Source of the DNA: Heterostelium multicystogenum
Taxonomy: Eukaryota > Evosea > Eumycetozoa > Acytosteliales > Acytosteliaceae
Direction of reading: 5' to 3'
DNA length: 62,820 nt
Assembly (NCBI GenBank): GCA_003667245.1
Contig: RCNN01000147.1
Span: 1 to 62,820, forward strand
Shown: positions 27,203 to 39,003 of the stretch, one piece after another
Layout of the letters: the number at the start of each line of letters is the position of its first letter
Numbering within the stretch: position 1 is the first letter of the stretch
Notes under the pieces: generated by a model
Databases searched by the model: none
What the model was told of the DNA's origin: nothing
Seen by the model: the letters and a program-made list of their open reading frames with translations, nothing else
Program-made: the position numbers and the translations under genes

Positions 27203-27914
27203 ATGACTGATAGTTTACCAAATGATTTAGAAAAAGATGTTACTGACTTTGAACATTTATTGGAAAAGATAGAGTTACAGTTGGAACCATTTTTTAAATA
27301 CTCACTTAAAGAACATCAAGATGAATTGACTCCAGTTCAATCCGCCAAACTTAATATATTAGTCGCCTACTCTTTAAACTCGCTTTTTTATAGTATATAT
27401 CTCGGCATTTTACTCAACAGGCAACATTGCCCTACTAATACACCTTCTTTTCTATTAAAATAGTGTATTTACAAACTCAAGGTGTATCACCACATTCACA
27501 TCCTGTCAAGCAAGAATTAGTAGGTCACATTTCTATGGACACACGTATGATGAACTTGTAGTTGGGAACTAATCAAACTTTATCTCATTTAGGATCGAAT
27601 TAAACATTATATTACAAAACTACAGAACATAGGAAACACTCAACAAGAAGAAAAACGTATGATCAAAACATTCAACCAAGTTAAATCTCTATTTATTCTG
27701 ACATTTATTTTTATTATTATTGAATTACAGCAAAAATGACAGTTGACACAGAAGCCAGCAAGAGAATGATAAATCACACTTTAAATGCAAATCAGCCAAC
27801 TAAAAGTATGGATACCAATGATATTATTTGTAATAGTGAACTGACCATTTATCTAACTCTTTTGTTTTTTATGAAACTACAGAGGAAACTGAGCAAAAGA
27901 AAAGAAAGAAATAA
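27203..27914 (+). CDS. c1d: C1D / Rrp47-Lrp1 family nuclear exosome cofactor
   Basis: Small RNA-binding protein that pairs with Rrp6 in the nuclear exosome (rRNA and snoRNA 3' processing); C1D also associates with chromatin repair factors. Five exons: 27203-27392, 27464-27519, 27593-27656, 27731-27805, 27883-27914; introns of 71-77 bp, phases consistent, giving 138 aa. The Sas10/C1D core reads QSAKLNILVAYSLNSLFYMY, LQTQGVSPHSHPVKQELDRI and KHYITKLQNIGNTQQEE, then the typical SKRMINHTLN and a Lys-rich tail ETEQKKRKK. No frame break, and each splice junction is supported by the family alignment, so this is one of the cleanest models in the window. Confidence 0.92.
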
Positions 27915-28970
27915 AACAATATCAAAAATATTACTAAATGAACCAAAAATGATATTTTTTTCATTTACACCATCCATGTGGGGTTTCTATCTTTTGAACG
28001 ACTAAAAATAAGATTCTCATAATTTTTAAAAACTTTTTGTGCCCAAGCACCACCAGACATGGACCATCTATTTTTCAGTTGAATTTTTTGAATAAAAAAA
28101 TAAAAAATAAAAAATATTTGAAAAATAAGAACACTAGTTTCAGTGAAATGTTAGCAGTATTAAGTAAAGAATACATTGTACTACTAAATATTATAATCTC
28201 TGTTTTCAGCTGACTCAACTAAACTAAAGTCAATAATACCTCTTCAAAACAAAAATATCACACAATTTCTTTAAAAGTAAGCTATTATAACAATCAATAA
28301 TATTGACTTCTTTTGTTATACTTTAAAGTTGTAAAGAAATAATAATAACTATAATAATAATAGAATATTAAAATATAATAATTCTCGCTCTCTATATAAT
28401 ATAACCAAAATTAATGTACCATTTTTGCAAAAATAATATTATAAGCAAATAAATTACATTTGGATTGTTGTTGGTTTGATTGTCCACAGGCTTGGCGAGA
28501 TACCACCCAATAATGACAGATCTAATAAAAAAGTTTACATTTGTTTTTGTTTTTAATTTTCCCACATATTCATAACAATAGATTTGTTTCCATTGTAATA
28601 ATACACAATAAAATTGGTGAATGTTACATTAGATTTGCTTCAATTCACACAAACTACTGAATTCAAAATATTCAATTAAATTAATATTATTTATTTATTT
28701 CATAGAATTAATCAAGGCATCAGCTTGTTGTAACATTGGCGACCAAACATATCACACAGTCAATCTTTTTAGAAGTAGCAGCAGTAGTGGTAGTCATAGT
28801 TTAACTTTCTGCAAAGAGAGCTAATATGTCAAGCAGAAAGAATAAATGGTAACAAAAGAACCTCATTCAGAGACCATAGTAGAAAACTCTACATTGTCAA
28901 CCACCACCACCACCACCAACCACATTGATATCAACAGCATTTTAATGCAACTGGTTCATCTGGTGTCACC
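27915..28970. other. intergenic, no gene seen
   Basis: About 1.06 kb of AT-rich sequence between two plus-strand genes. Contains short A/T runs and CCA repeats (28900-28920) just upstream of the next ATG. The last 100-200 bp probably serve as 5' UTR and promoter. Confidence 0.55.
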
Positions 28971-31900
28971 ATGGAGTCGTCGAATTCCTTGTTGCCAATG
29001 TCTCCTGAAATAGACGTTTGTAATATTAATAGCAAAGATTTTAAATGGCAGTAGTAGTAAAGAAAACAATAGCAAAGATCTATCAAGCACAACAACCATA
29101 TCCACACCTTCAAGCTTATTTTTCTCAAGTAACACACTCAATAATGTAGAATCATCACCACTAAGTACCTTTTTCAACAAATCTATATTCGACTCACCAT
29201 CCAAACCTCTGGCATGTCCTGATCTCACAAGTACCCCATCAATGAGCTTTCACAATATTAAAGCAGACTCACCAAGCAAGTTCTTATTTCATTCACTCGA
29301 TCTGCATAATCTCTATGCAAAGTCACCTCAGTTAAATTTCAGTACACCCCTTATTTCAGTTTTAACACCACCTCAACCACCTGGATATTCGCCACGCGGA
29401 AGTACACCCGAGAACATGGTGTTTCGTATCAATAGTGGACTAAATCCACAATCTAATCGATCTTCTCCCACCCCTACAAATCCACTTCTAAATATATCCT
29501 CCCCATCCAACTCACTTTTGCCAAGTGTCGAGAGACAACCACTCTTCTCCCCTGGCAAATCCCGCCACGCCAACAAAATCTCTCAAAATAATAATAATCA
29601 GCGCTGCAGATGGCAATGCTATGACACAAGTAGTGGGGACGAGGATGAAGAAGAAGATGAGGATGCTTCATCTTCAGACGATGACTACAGCTCTGATCTA
29701 AGGAAGGGAAATTCGCTTTTGGATTTATCCGACTCTTCTGACGGAGACACTTGCATTAGTTGTAGTGATGACGAAGAACTATCATCGACATCATCTTCAT
29801 CGTCCAGACAATCACCTAGTCCCATATTAATGGTGAATCCAGTAAAAACACCCAACAAGACTTACACAAGAAAGTCAACCTCAACAACAACTATACCGAA
29901 ACCCTTAAATAATAACAGCAATAACGACACCAATAGCAATCTTCACACCACCAGTATTAATAATAGTATAAATAATCATATGGCTACATTAGGTAATAAT
30001 TTATCAGCCAAAAATATAAACAACATGAGCAACAACAACAAGCCAAAGAATAACATAACAAGCAATATCCATGAAAACCATCATATAGATATCAATAATA
30101 TAATCAATGCTAGTCTAGACAATATTCAATCGTCAATTGCAGCATTCAATGACCAGTCCAAAAATCAATACATTACTGCAGCTTCACAAGATAAAGTTGG
30201 AAATACTCAAAAGTCAACTGCAACATCACGTAAAAATCAATCAAATAGCTCCACTAATACAACTAATCCGAACACCACTCATACAACTGGCTCCAACGAA
30301 AGTGAAGGTGGTCCTTCTGCAGAGACTACAACACTCAAAAAGCGAAAGAAAAACGGTGCGGATGCTGGTCGTTGGTGTCATCAATGCAAAGCACTCAAGT
30401 TTGAATTCATACAATGCCAAGCAACCGAAGCTGGTCGTCCAAAATGTAACAAGAGATTCTGCTCAACTTGCTTAACCAAACATTACAACAAAGAAGTTTC
30501 CGTCTTGAAGCAGCGTGCCAAGCCTTGGGTCTGTCCATTTTGTAAGAATACCTGTATATGTGCTGCTTGTAAAAGAAGAAGAGTAAGTTAATAACCATAG
30601 TACAATTAAATAGATAATAATATGCACAATTGTTTATCTACTTAAAGCAATTACCATTTCAAAGTCACCCACTTACCTATCTATCTTTCTTTACATTATT
30701 ATGCTATCTTAAACAGCAACAACCCCAGTAACCATCCATTTTGATATCAAATAAGAACAAGTCTTAAATATAAACATATATAATTATATATTTATGGACA
30801 ATCGAATCAACAATGAAGAATCAGAAACAACAACAACAACAACAGCAACAACGACAACAACAACTTCTACAACTTCATCCAACAACAACTTGATCAAGGC
30901 ACGACAATATTTGTTTCTATTCAATAATTGTTGCCAACACTCCCCACTACACCAACAACTCTATGGTTGTCAAACCATGTATCATTTTTATCCGTTTTAA
31001 AAATAAGCATATCATCTTTTTCCCTTCATATCACTATTTAATTAAATTTTTAATAAAATAAAATTCCAAAAAAAAAATAACTTGCACCCTCATTAATTAA
31101 TCAAAAACAAATTTAAAAAAAACCACAACATATTTAATAGGGAAACTCCACAGAACACCTCAACAATAGCACCAAAAGCAATGCAAATAGTGGTGGTGAT
31201 ACTACCAACAATAAGTCTACAACAAACTCAAAAAGCAAAAGGAAATCATCCACTGTTAATTATATGAAAGACTCTGAAAATAGTAAAGATGAAGATGAGG
31301 GGAGTAGTGACCTGGCAACAACTGCAACCACTTTAAAGCAAAATCATCAAAACAAAAGAAGGAAAAGTGGTAGCGGCGCATCTAGGAGATCAAATCCAAA
31401 GAAAAATAGTAAAATCAAGTCTACCGATAACTTTTACTGATGAAGAAGATCTAATAACTATTAATGGTAGTGATCTTGCCACTGTTAGTGAAGAGTCAAG
31501 TGATAGTCATCGCATAAATAGTAGTAGTAGTAGTAGTAGCAGAAAGAGTCAAAAAGCTCCCACAACTCCTGTGCTGTTTGTCTACTACGTCGGATCTATC
31601 ATCAGCAGAGAAGTCACCTTTGATTTTACCAAACAACATACAATGCCCTGACTTTAATACTATTGTAGATGTGATGACTCCTTCATTTAGAGTGAACGAT
31701 CAATACATCAAAGATGATGGCTATCGAAAGATGTCAAAGTCTAGTTATCGCGGTAGCTGGTCCGAGAACTTTAATATAGAAACCTATCTACACAACAAAG
31801 CAATCGATATGCAAATCTTAGAAGAGGAAATTGCTCATCGTAAAGAAGAAGAAGACAAAGTCACCAAGCAAATTATGGCACTACAGAGAGCTAAAGGAAA

Positions 31901-32355
31901 AAGAACAATCACAAACACCAAACAGCCCAACTACCACCCCTGTTACAACTCCAACTTCTACACCAACCTCGTCCGAGAAAATGAGAACACGCAGAAGTTC
32001 ATCGCTATCCGCATCACCTACAATAGACCTTTCACTGGCTTCACTCACTCGTCGCAAGCGTAAATCAAAAGATGGCCAACATCCTCAACAATCACAAGAG
32101 ACTATTGAATCGAGTGATGAAGATACTTCAGATGAGATCTATCTTCGAAGACATGCTAAGCTTGCTGCAGAAGAGAAGATATGGTATGCAAGCTTCACCA
32201 ACAAAAAGAAAGAAAGAAAGAATAAGAATCCAACCAAACCTACCGAAACCAAGTCTGAACCTTCGTCTCCCCCTAAACCCTCTGCACCAGAATCACCAAC
32301 CATTCACAAAGTTATCCCACTCAGGACTAGACTACGAACAAGCTTTCCATCATGA
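28971..32355 (+). CDS. CDCA7-type (zf-4CXXC_R1) zinc-finger nuclear protein
   Basis: The recognisable part is one Cys-rich zinc domain at about 30366-30594: WCHQCKALKFEFIQC, KCNKRFCSTCLTKHY, WVCPFCKNTCICAACKRRR. This CxxC series is that of CDCA7/zf-4CXXC_R1, which in animals and plants binds DNA and activates the HELLS/DDM1 remodeller. The rest is low complexity: Ser/Pro with repeated SPSK-type motifs, an acidic Asp/Glu/Ser block (about 29635-29800), long Asn/Thr tracts, then a basic Ser-rich C-terminal part with IDMQILEEEIAHRKEEEDKV and TRRKRKSK. The start at 28971 (MESSNSLLPMSPEID) needs one frame break near 29043. A 546-bp intron (30594-31139), long for this genome, splits KRRR from GNSTEHL; the junction matches the family. 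Further breaks occur near 31437, 31590 and 31890. Confidence 0.78.
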
Positions 32356-33217
32356 GTCAAATACAGCCGAACTAACTGCTACACAGCATAATAACCTAAG
32401 AAAATAGTAAATCACTATCATTTCACTAACAATAGATAACAGTGGTGCACCAATACTCACTGTTATCTTCATTTGACAGATTGCCACTTTAGATAATATC
32501 ACCCATTGTTTTCAACGTATAATTATAATTAGTGGAAATTGCGGTGACGTTAAATGATGACTTGTCAAAAATTTGTATAAAGTAATAAAGTATTATATCA
32601 TCATATATTTGTAACCCATTGAGCACTGTCTTAATCAAGCCAGTGGATATTAATTCTATCGATAAGATGGTTTGTTGGCAACATTAATCAATGATTTTAA
32701 AAACAAAACAATACTGCAACTAAAGTGAAATTGATTGGATTGGAACACCTCCCTCAACACTAGAAATCCACTCTCAAACCCACCAAAAAACAAAGTTAGT
32801 TCGATCAAATTTGCAGTGGATTCGTTGTTCAGCTCCAATGGAAAGGTTCTTTTCCAGATTTTTGTTTTTTTGTTTTGCTGATTTGTGGTGGGAGATTACC
32901 TACTTTGCGTTGGTTATAATAATTTTTACAAATCTCATCTCTGATGCTGGAGGGTGGATATACCCTTTTCAAGGTGAAATTATAAATCAAATTTTGAGAT
33001 TGTCATGTGTTTGTTTGGCTATTAATCCATTGAGGGTACCAAAATCGGAAACTGCTGGGACATACTATTAGAACCATTGTCAATAGCCTTCTTTGCGAAC
33101 AACAAACAAAAGAACTTTTAAATTATTTTGATTTTATTGATAAATCTGAAATGTGAGGTACCCAAAACGAAGATTTATAAAGAACCTCACTCTGCAGTCC
33201 AATGTTAATCAAACAAA
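32356..33217. other. intergenic, no gene seen
   Basis: About 860 bp between the CDCA7-type gene and the AprA gene, holding the promoter of the latter. An 86-codon open frame at 32811-33071 looks like chance: hydrophobic, with no leader logic and no similarity. Confidence 0.55.
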
Positions 33218-34784
33218 ATGTCACGTTTCACTACTTGTCTATCTTTATTTGTATTATTTATTGTAGCGGTATCTTCAACTAAAGATTTAGAAGACTTTGT
33301 CTACAAAGCTGACCCAGCGTATGTATAAATACAAATATTAATACCTTCTACCCCCACTCATTTAAAACAATCAAATATTAACTCGAACCTATTATTTTGA
33401 TATTTGATTTTTTTTTATTTTTATTTAGTTTTGGTTATGTCTTACATTCAAAAATCGACAAAGTTGGATATACAATCTATATATTAAATTATACCTCAGG
33501 AACATGGTTAGATAGCACTTTGACTAGCAATCCAATTTGGAATCATTTGCTTCACATCTGTATTCCTGACATTGTCACTACTCAAAACTGCTTTCTTGTG
33601 GAACGATAATGGTGATTACTCATCTCCAGCCAATTATACACCAAATGCCTTATTAGAGACCATCTGCCAAAATACTGGATCCATCAGCGCCGCTCTTTAC
33701 CAAAACCCAAATCAACCACTTACTTTTAGAAACTCCACCACCATGTTGAGAGAAGATGCTATCGTTGCTCTTACATGGCGTGAATTCTTCCAAAACCAAA
33801 CCAAGAAAGATTGGATTGCTTCCTACCCAATGACTCGTGCTGTTGTTAAATCTATGGATGTCATCCAATCATTTGTTAGAGAGCGTTCATTCTGGCATCG
33901 TGTTAATGATTTTGTAGTTGGTGGTGCTAGCAAGCGTGGTTGGGCCGCATGGTTAGCTTCTGCTATCGATCCACGTGTCAAAGCTGTCATTCCTGTTGTC
34001 CTACCAATCTTGAACATGGAGGTTAACATTAATAATCACTTCCGTTCCTATGGAGGATGGTCTTATGCATTCTACAACTATTTTGTTGAAGGTTTAATGG
34101 CTGGTTTGAACCAACAGCCATTCCATGCTTTGGCCCATGAGATCGACCCATTGTTCTAATGCCCAAGGACTAATCAAGCCAAAGTACATCATCACAGCAG
34201 TCTCCGATCAATTCTTCATTCCAGATTCATCAGTCTACTTCTTTGACAAGCTACTAGGTGTTAAGCACCAACGTATCATTCCAAACGATGACCACTATAT
34301 GAATTTGAAATTCGACCAAGTCATCTCTGAAATCACCACATATTACAGATCAATTGCCTACAATTCTCAACTCCCAAGATTCGATTGGACTGTCACCCCA
34401 GACTTGTCTAACAATCGTACCTCTATTACCCTCATCCTCGGAAACGGATGTGGACTCCCAATCAAGCCAACCTCTGTTTTGTTGTACACTGCCGACAGTG
34501 CCTCAAAGGTCAAGCGTGATTGGCGTTTATACACCTGTCCCACCTGCAAACAAAACGTTACATTTGTACCAACTGTAGTCCCAGAAACCTCCGACAGAAA
34601 CGTTTACACTGCTTACATCGATCAACCCGCCAACGGTGGATGGAGGGGAGCCTTCATTGAGCTTACCTACAATATCCCATTGATTGGTATTCAAAAATAC
34701 ACAACCGAATTCTTCTGGGCACCATACACCTTCCCATTCAACAACTGTGGTAACAATTGCCAAAATGTGCCATTCCCAGCCTAA
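33218..34784 (+). CDS. aprA: AprA-like autocrine proliferation repressor (PqaA / PhoPQ-related family)
   Basis: Secreted protein of the PhoPQ-activated (PqaA) family; in D. discoideum AprA is an extracellular chalone that slows proliferation and repels cells. The signal peptide MSRFTTCLSLFVLFIVAVSS is followed by TKDLEDFVYKADPA in exon 1 (33218-33318); a 110-bp intron (33319-33428) leads to FGYVLHSKIDK. The alpha/beta-hydrolase-like core shows VGGASKRGWAAWLASAIDPR (near 33915), YGGWSYAFYNY, LIKPKYIITAVSDQFFIPDS and NDDHYMN, then a beta-rich C-terminal half ending FPFNNCGNNCQNVPFPA. Two breaks: an extra A in the run 33584-33587 and an extra T near 34156. Length, about 490 aa, is close to the family. 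Codon use is unusually C-ending compared with neighbours, consistent with high expression. Confidence 0.88.
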
Positions 34785-35134
34785 AATCATAAACAATAAA
34801 CACCCAATTAATTAAATAATTAAATAATTAAAACTTTTTATCTATTATTATTATTATTATTATGAAATAATCCTCTTTTTTCTTTTGGTATGTAGATTCT
34901 TATAACTAAACTTGATTTTCCAAACTCAAATTAGAAATTTGTTTTTAATTTAGATTGTTTTTAATGTAAATTTCATTGAAATTTGACTCAAATTTTCATA
35001 TTTTTTATGGTTCAATTTTTTTAAACAAAGCAGCCCAAATCTTCAACATGAGTTTTGTATAACATTCTCTATTATCTGTTTTATATTATTGTTGTTGTGA
35101 TTAGTATTTATTATTTATTATTCAGATTATAGCA
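34785..35134. promoter_or_regulatory. AprA 3' / Sti1 promoter region
   Basis: 350 bp, AT-rich, with an att repeat at about 34843-34863. No gene seen. Confidence 0.5.
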
Positions 35135-36867
35135 ATGTCAGAAGCACAAAGAGTATGTAGATGATCCCACCTGGATGGTTTGCCCACATCAATATTAACA
35201 TGTTTTGCTATAATTTAGGCTTTAGAAGCAAAGAATAAAGGTAATGCTGCATTCTCTGCAAAAAAGTATGAAGAAGCTGTTCAACACTTTGATGAGGCAA
35301 TTTCACTCGACCCATCAAATCAAATTCTTTACAGTAATAGATCAGCATGCTTCAATGCTTTAGGTCAATTTGACAAGGCTTTGTTGGATGCCAACAAGGC
35401 AGTAGAGTTGAAGCCAGACTGGTCAAAGGGTTACCTCCGTCAAGGTAATGCCTTGTTTGGTTTGAAGAAATATACAGAGGCCTCCGATGCCGCCAAAAAA
35501 GGTTTGGAGTTAGAGCCCAATAGCCCACAGCTCATGGATCTCCAAGTTGACATTCAACAAGCAACTGCTCCAAAGCAACCATCAATGTTCAATCCACAAG
35601 CAATGGCAAAGTTAGCACTCGATCCAAGAACACGTGATTTTTTGAATCAACCAGATTTCATGGCTAAAATCAGAGCAATCGAACAAAACCCACAAGCCAT
35701 GGTTCAACATCTCAATGACCCAAGAATCATGACCGCATTCAGTGTAATCACTGGTATCGATCTTTCTGCTAATATGGATGGTGAGCAAGACTTCCCAGCA
35801 CCACCAAAAACACAGCCAAAGCCTGCCGAACAACCAAAGCCTGCCGAACAACCAAAGCCCGCTCCTGCCAAACCAGCACCAGTTGAGTTGACCGAGGCTC
35901 AAAAGGAACGTGATGCCGGAAATCAATGCTACAAAATAAGGATTTCGAAGGTGCAATTGCCCATTACGACAAAGCCTATGAATTGGATCCAAAGGATCTT
36001 TTGGCTCTTAACAACAAAGCCGCTGTATATATGGAGCAACAGAAATTTGACGAATGTATTGAACTCTGTAAGTTTGCCTCAGAAAAGGCTGCAGAGATTC
36101 GTGCTGACTACAAGATTCGTTCAAAGATTTTCACACGTCTTGGTAATGCATACTTAAAAATCGACAATGTTGATGAAGCCCTTAAATCATATAACCACGC
36201 CATCATCGAAGACAAAAATGCAGAAACCATCGCAAATCTCTCCAAGTGCGAGAAGCTCAAAAAAGAACGTGATGCTAAGGCCTATTTATCCCCAGAGCTT
36301 TCTCTAGTTGCAAAGAATCAAGGTATTGAGCATTTCAAGAAACATGAATTCCCTGAAGCCATCAAATCATTCGAAGAGGCTATTCGTCGTAACCCAAGCG
36401 ATCATACAATTTACAGCAATCGTTCTGCTACTTACTACAAATTAACAGAGTATCCTTTGGCTATCAAGGATGCCGATAAGACAATTGAGTTGGCTCCAAA
36501 TTTTGTTAAGGGTTACATTAGAAAGGCCAGTGCTCTTTTTGCCATGCGTGAGTATCAAAAAGCACTAGAAGTTTGTGACCAAGGTCTTCGTGTCGAAGAA
36601 AACAACCCAGAGCTTACTGAGCTCACAAATAAGACCATTATTGCTATGAGAAAGCAAGAGAGCTCGATGACTGATGAAGAAAGATTAGAGCAAGCCGCAC
36701 AGAATCCAGAGATCAGAGAAATTTTACAAGACCCAGTTATGAACCAAATTTTGCAAGATATGCAAAGCAATCCAGCTGCAGCCCAAGACCATCTCAAGAA
36801 TCCAATGGTCAAAGCTAAAATGGAGAAATTGATCAGAGCAGGTGTTGTAAGAGTTGGATCAAGATAA
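35135..36867 (+). CDS. sti1: Sti1/Hop (STIP1) Hsp70-Hsp90 organising co-chaperone
   Basis: Cytosolic adaptor that hands client proteins from Hsp70 to Hsp90. An 18-nt first exon (35135-35152, MSEAQR) and a 66-bp intron (35153-35218) are followed by one long exon. Domains: TPR1 (residues about 5-110), a DP-type segment (FNPQAMAKLALDPRTRDFL), a Pro/Lys/Ala linker with repeated PKPAEQ, TPR2A (GAIAHYDKAYELDPKDLLAL), TPR2B (HEFPEAIKSFEEAIRRNPSD) and the C-terminal DP2 (NPEIREILQDPVMNQILQDM). Carboxylate-clamp Lys/Asn residues are visible in each TPR set (for example KNKGNAAF, LYSNRSA). Length, about 560 aa, fits. One A is missing from the A4 run 35933-35936, breaking the frame between GNQCYK and KDFEGA. 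Confidence 0.95.
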
Positions 36868-36957
36868 AGCCCAAATAAAACATATATTACATTTTATAAT
36901 TATTTCTTTTGTTATATTAAATATTTTATTTGGATTTTTACTTCTTTATTTTATTGT

Positions 36958-37603
36958 TTAGAACTTAGATTTAAGCTCTTCAACAGCTTTTTTAATATCC
37001 TCATTGTACTTGGCAAAGCTAGTATTTGGATCAGCAATCTTACCAGATTCGTTGAAAATATCTTTGGAAAGGAAAATCTTTGGTCTGGTGGTAATTAATT
37101 TAGTTTGGATACCACTCATACCAGAGATGATTTGTGAGAGTTGTTCACCTGCGAATTGACCACCATGGGACCAACCATATGATACAATAGCAGCTGGCTT
37201 GTCGCACCACTCCTTCCAGAGATAGTCAATAGCGTTCTTCAATGCAGCTGGATAACCACGGTTATATTCTGAGGTAACGAAAACAAAGGAGTCCAAACCT
37301 CCAATCTTGGCTTGCCACTTCTTTGCATGTTCAGTTGTGTACTTTCCTTGTAAAGCCATTGGTGGAAGTGCTTCATCATATAATGGCAAGTTCTCCTTGG
37401 CTAAATCAATAATCTCTACATTGAAGTCATTGGCGAGACCAGAGTTATCGACGAACCACTTAGCAATTGTATCACCGACTCTAAGTAATTTTGTTAATTT
37501 ATAAGTTTAAATGATAAAATAACTATTAATATTTAAATATTAATAAATACCTATGAGTACGGGTGGAACCAATAATAACACCAACTGATTTCTTGATTGA
37601 CAT
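36958..37603 (-). CDS. NAD(P)H-dependent FMN reductase-like flavoprotein, copy 1
   Basis: Flavodoxin-fold quinone/FMN reductase of the NADPH_FMN_red family, cytosolic. Exon 1 (37551-37603) encodes MSIKKSVGVIIGSTRTHR with the phosphate-binding GSTR loop; intron 37481-37550 splits an Arg codon before VGDTIAKWF. The FMN-contacting segment VFVTSEYNRGYPAALKNAID and the motif IVSYGWSHGG are present. About 190 aa, typical length, frame intact. A paralogue lies at 39004-39654 with the same gene structure, so this is a local duplication. It converges with Sti1 (91 bp between stops). Confidence 0.9.
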
Positions 37604-37964
37604 GGTTTTGTTTATAAATAATAATTATAATATGTGAAAGTTTACAAATGAATGACTTCCTGATCAATTGAAGTGTTAATTTATAGTGAAACACTTCAAA
37701 AAAATCGTAAATTATAAAGTAATTCTGGAACCCATATCAAAAAAGTAATATTTGCTTCTTGTGAAAAGTGTAACATTATAACGGTAAAAAATTTTATTTT
37801 GGTGGTTCAAGAATAAAGTCAACATCGTCTTGAAATTATTTTTAAACAAAATTTTTTCTTAAGAAGCTCCAGAATTGACAAAAACAGTAAATGATCTATG
37901 AAAATCTTAAAACACGCTCCCAAACCGATTTTGTTGTATTTTTTTTATTTAATATTTTTTTCTT
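37604..37964. other. intergenic, no gene seen
   Basis: 361 bp, AT-rich, carrying the upstream region of reductase copy 1. T- and A-runs only. Confidence 0.5.
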
Positions 37965-38735
37965 TCAAAAGAAATAAGATTCTTCAATTTGATAGTATTT
38001 GGTGATGGGGTCTGTGCTACCAATACGCAACAGTTGGAGGGTCGCAAATTTTTGTAAACCAAACTCTTTGTCTTCCAAATCTTTCAAGCTCTTTACCAAC
38101 AGAACTTAGTGAGAATGCTATATGAAATTCTTAATAAAAGTTTATAACGTACCTTCATTGCTTCAACAAAATGTGGACCACCTCTACCCTTTGCAAGAGT
38201 AATATGTGGATTCCATCTTTTGTCAATATTTATGTTGTTTTCTTCAAATAATTTAACTAAACGAGACTGAAACTCAGTAAGTCTTGCTGCGCTTTCATCT
38301 TCTTTTAAACCACTCCATATAACACGATCATTAAATGTTCCAACACCCCTATAAGCATAATTATCAATAAGTATTTCATTCAATATCAATCAGATCATTA
38401 TTATATATGTACTTTAGTGTTACAGAAGGTAGTATATTATCACCGAATATTTCACTCGATATCAATTTGACATTCTTATTTAGTATATCCTTAACAATTG
38501 GGAGTTGTGTTTGGATATCAGCCAGAGTCATAACAAAAACAGTGAGGTGGAACTTCTCTGCAGATGTTATATCTCTAGCAATACCATTTGAGGGGTGTGA
38601 TCTAGGAACTGCTATTTTCATCCTTGTTTGGGCATCTGCTAATTGATCGTATATTGATTTCTCAACAATTTGCAGACCCAAAAAGTAATTTGGTCTTTCA
38701 TAGTTATTGTTATTTCTAAAGCCACCTCTTGACAT
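37965..38735 (-). CDS. 2H phosphoesterase (AKAP7/LigT-like)
   Basis: Two HxT motifs identify the 2H superfamily: FHLTVF (HLT at 38541-38549) and NPHITLAKG (HIT at 38198-38206). Members hydrolyse 2',5' or cyclic phosphodiesters; the surrounding sequence (LPSVTLKGVGTFNDRVIWSG, RWNPHITLAKGRGG) is closest to the AKAP7 central domain. Exons 38413-38735, 38153-38348 and 37965-38104; intron 38349-38412 joins TLK to GVGTF. At the last junction the family-like frame (KSLKDLEDKEFGLQKF, LQLLRIGST) is one base off, so a small sequence error or a different splice site is likely there. The start at 38735 (MSRGGFRNNNNYERPNYF) is preferred over an in-frame upstream ATG. It sits between two reductase paralogues. 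Confidence 0.85.
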
Positions 38736-39003
38736 AGTTGTAATTATTGTTTGTTTGTTAATTTGTTCTCTGATCAAATAACGACTAAGGTTGTGTTGCA
38801 TTATATGCAAATGAAATTTATTTTTATATTTGTAAAAATTTTGATGGTGTGGTCTCGCTGAGAATTTGAATAGAAATCATTTTAAAACTTTTAAAAATAT
38901 TTAAGAATCTCAAAATATAGGAATTAATCTAACGTTGTATCCTAATTAAAAATTAGTCATATATATTAAAATGTACAAATGTATAAATAACTCTAAATTA
39001 AGT

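Noticed and set aside
30794..31000. Small Thr-rich gene inside the CDCA7-type locus
   Set aside because: It lies wholly in an intron whose splice junction restores the family sequence; composition comes from CAA/ACA repeats.
32811..33071. 86-codon plus-strand open frame before AprA
   Set aside because: No similarity, no typical start context, hydrophobic stretch without pattern; judged chance.
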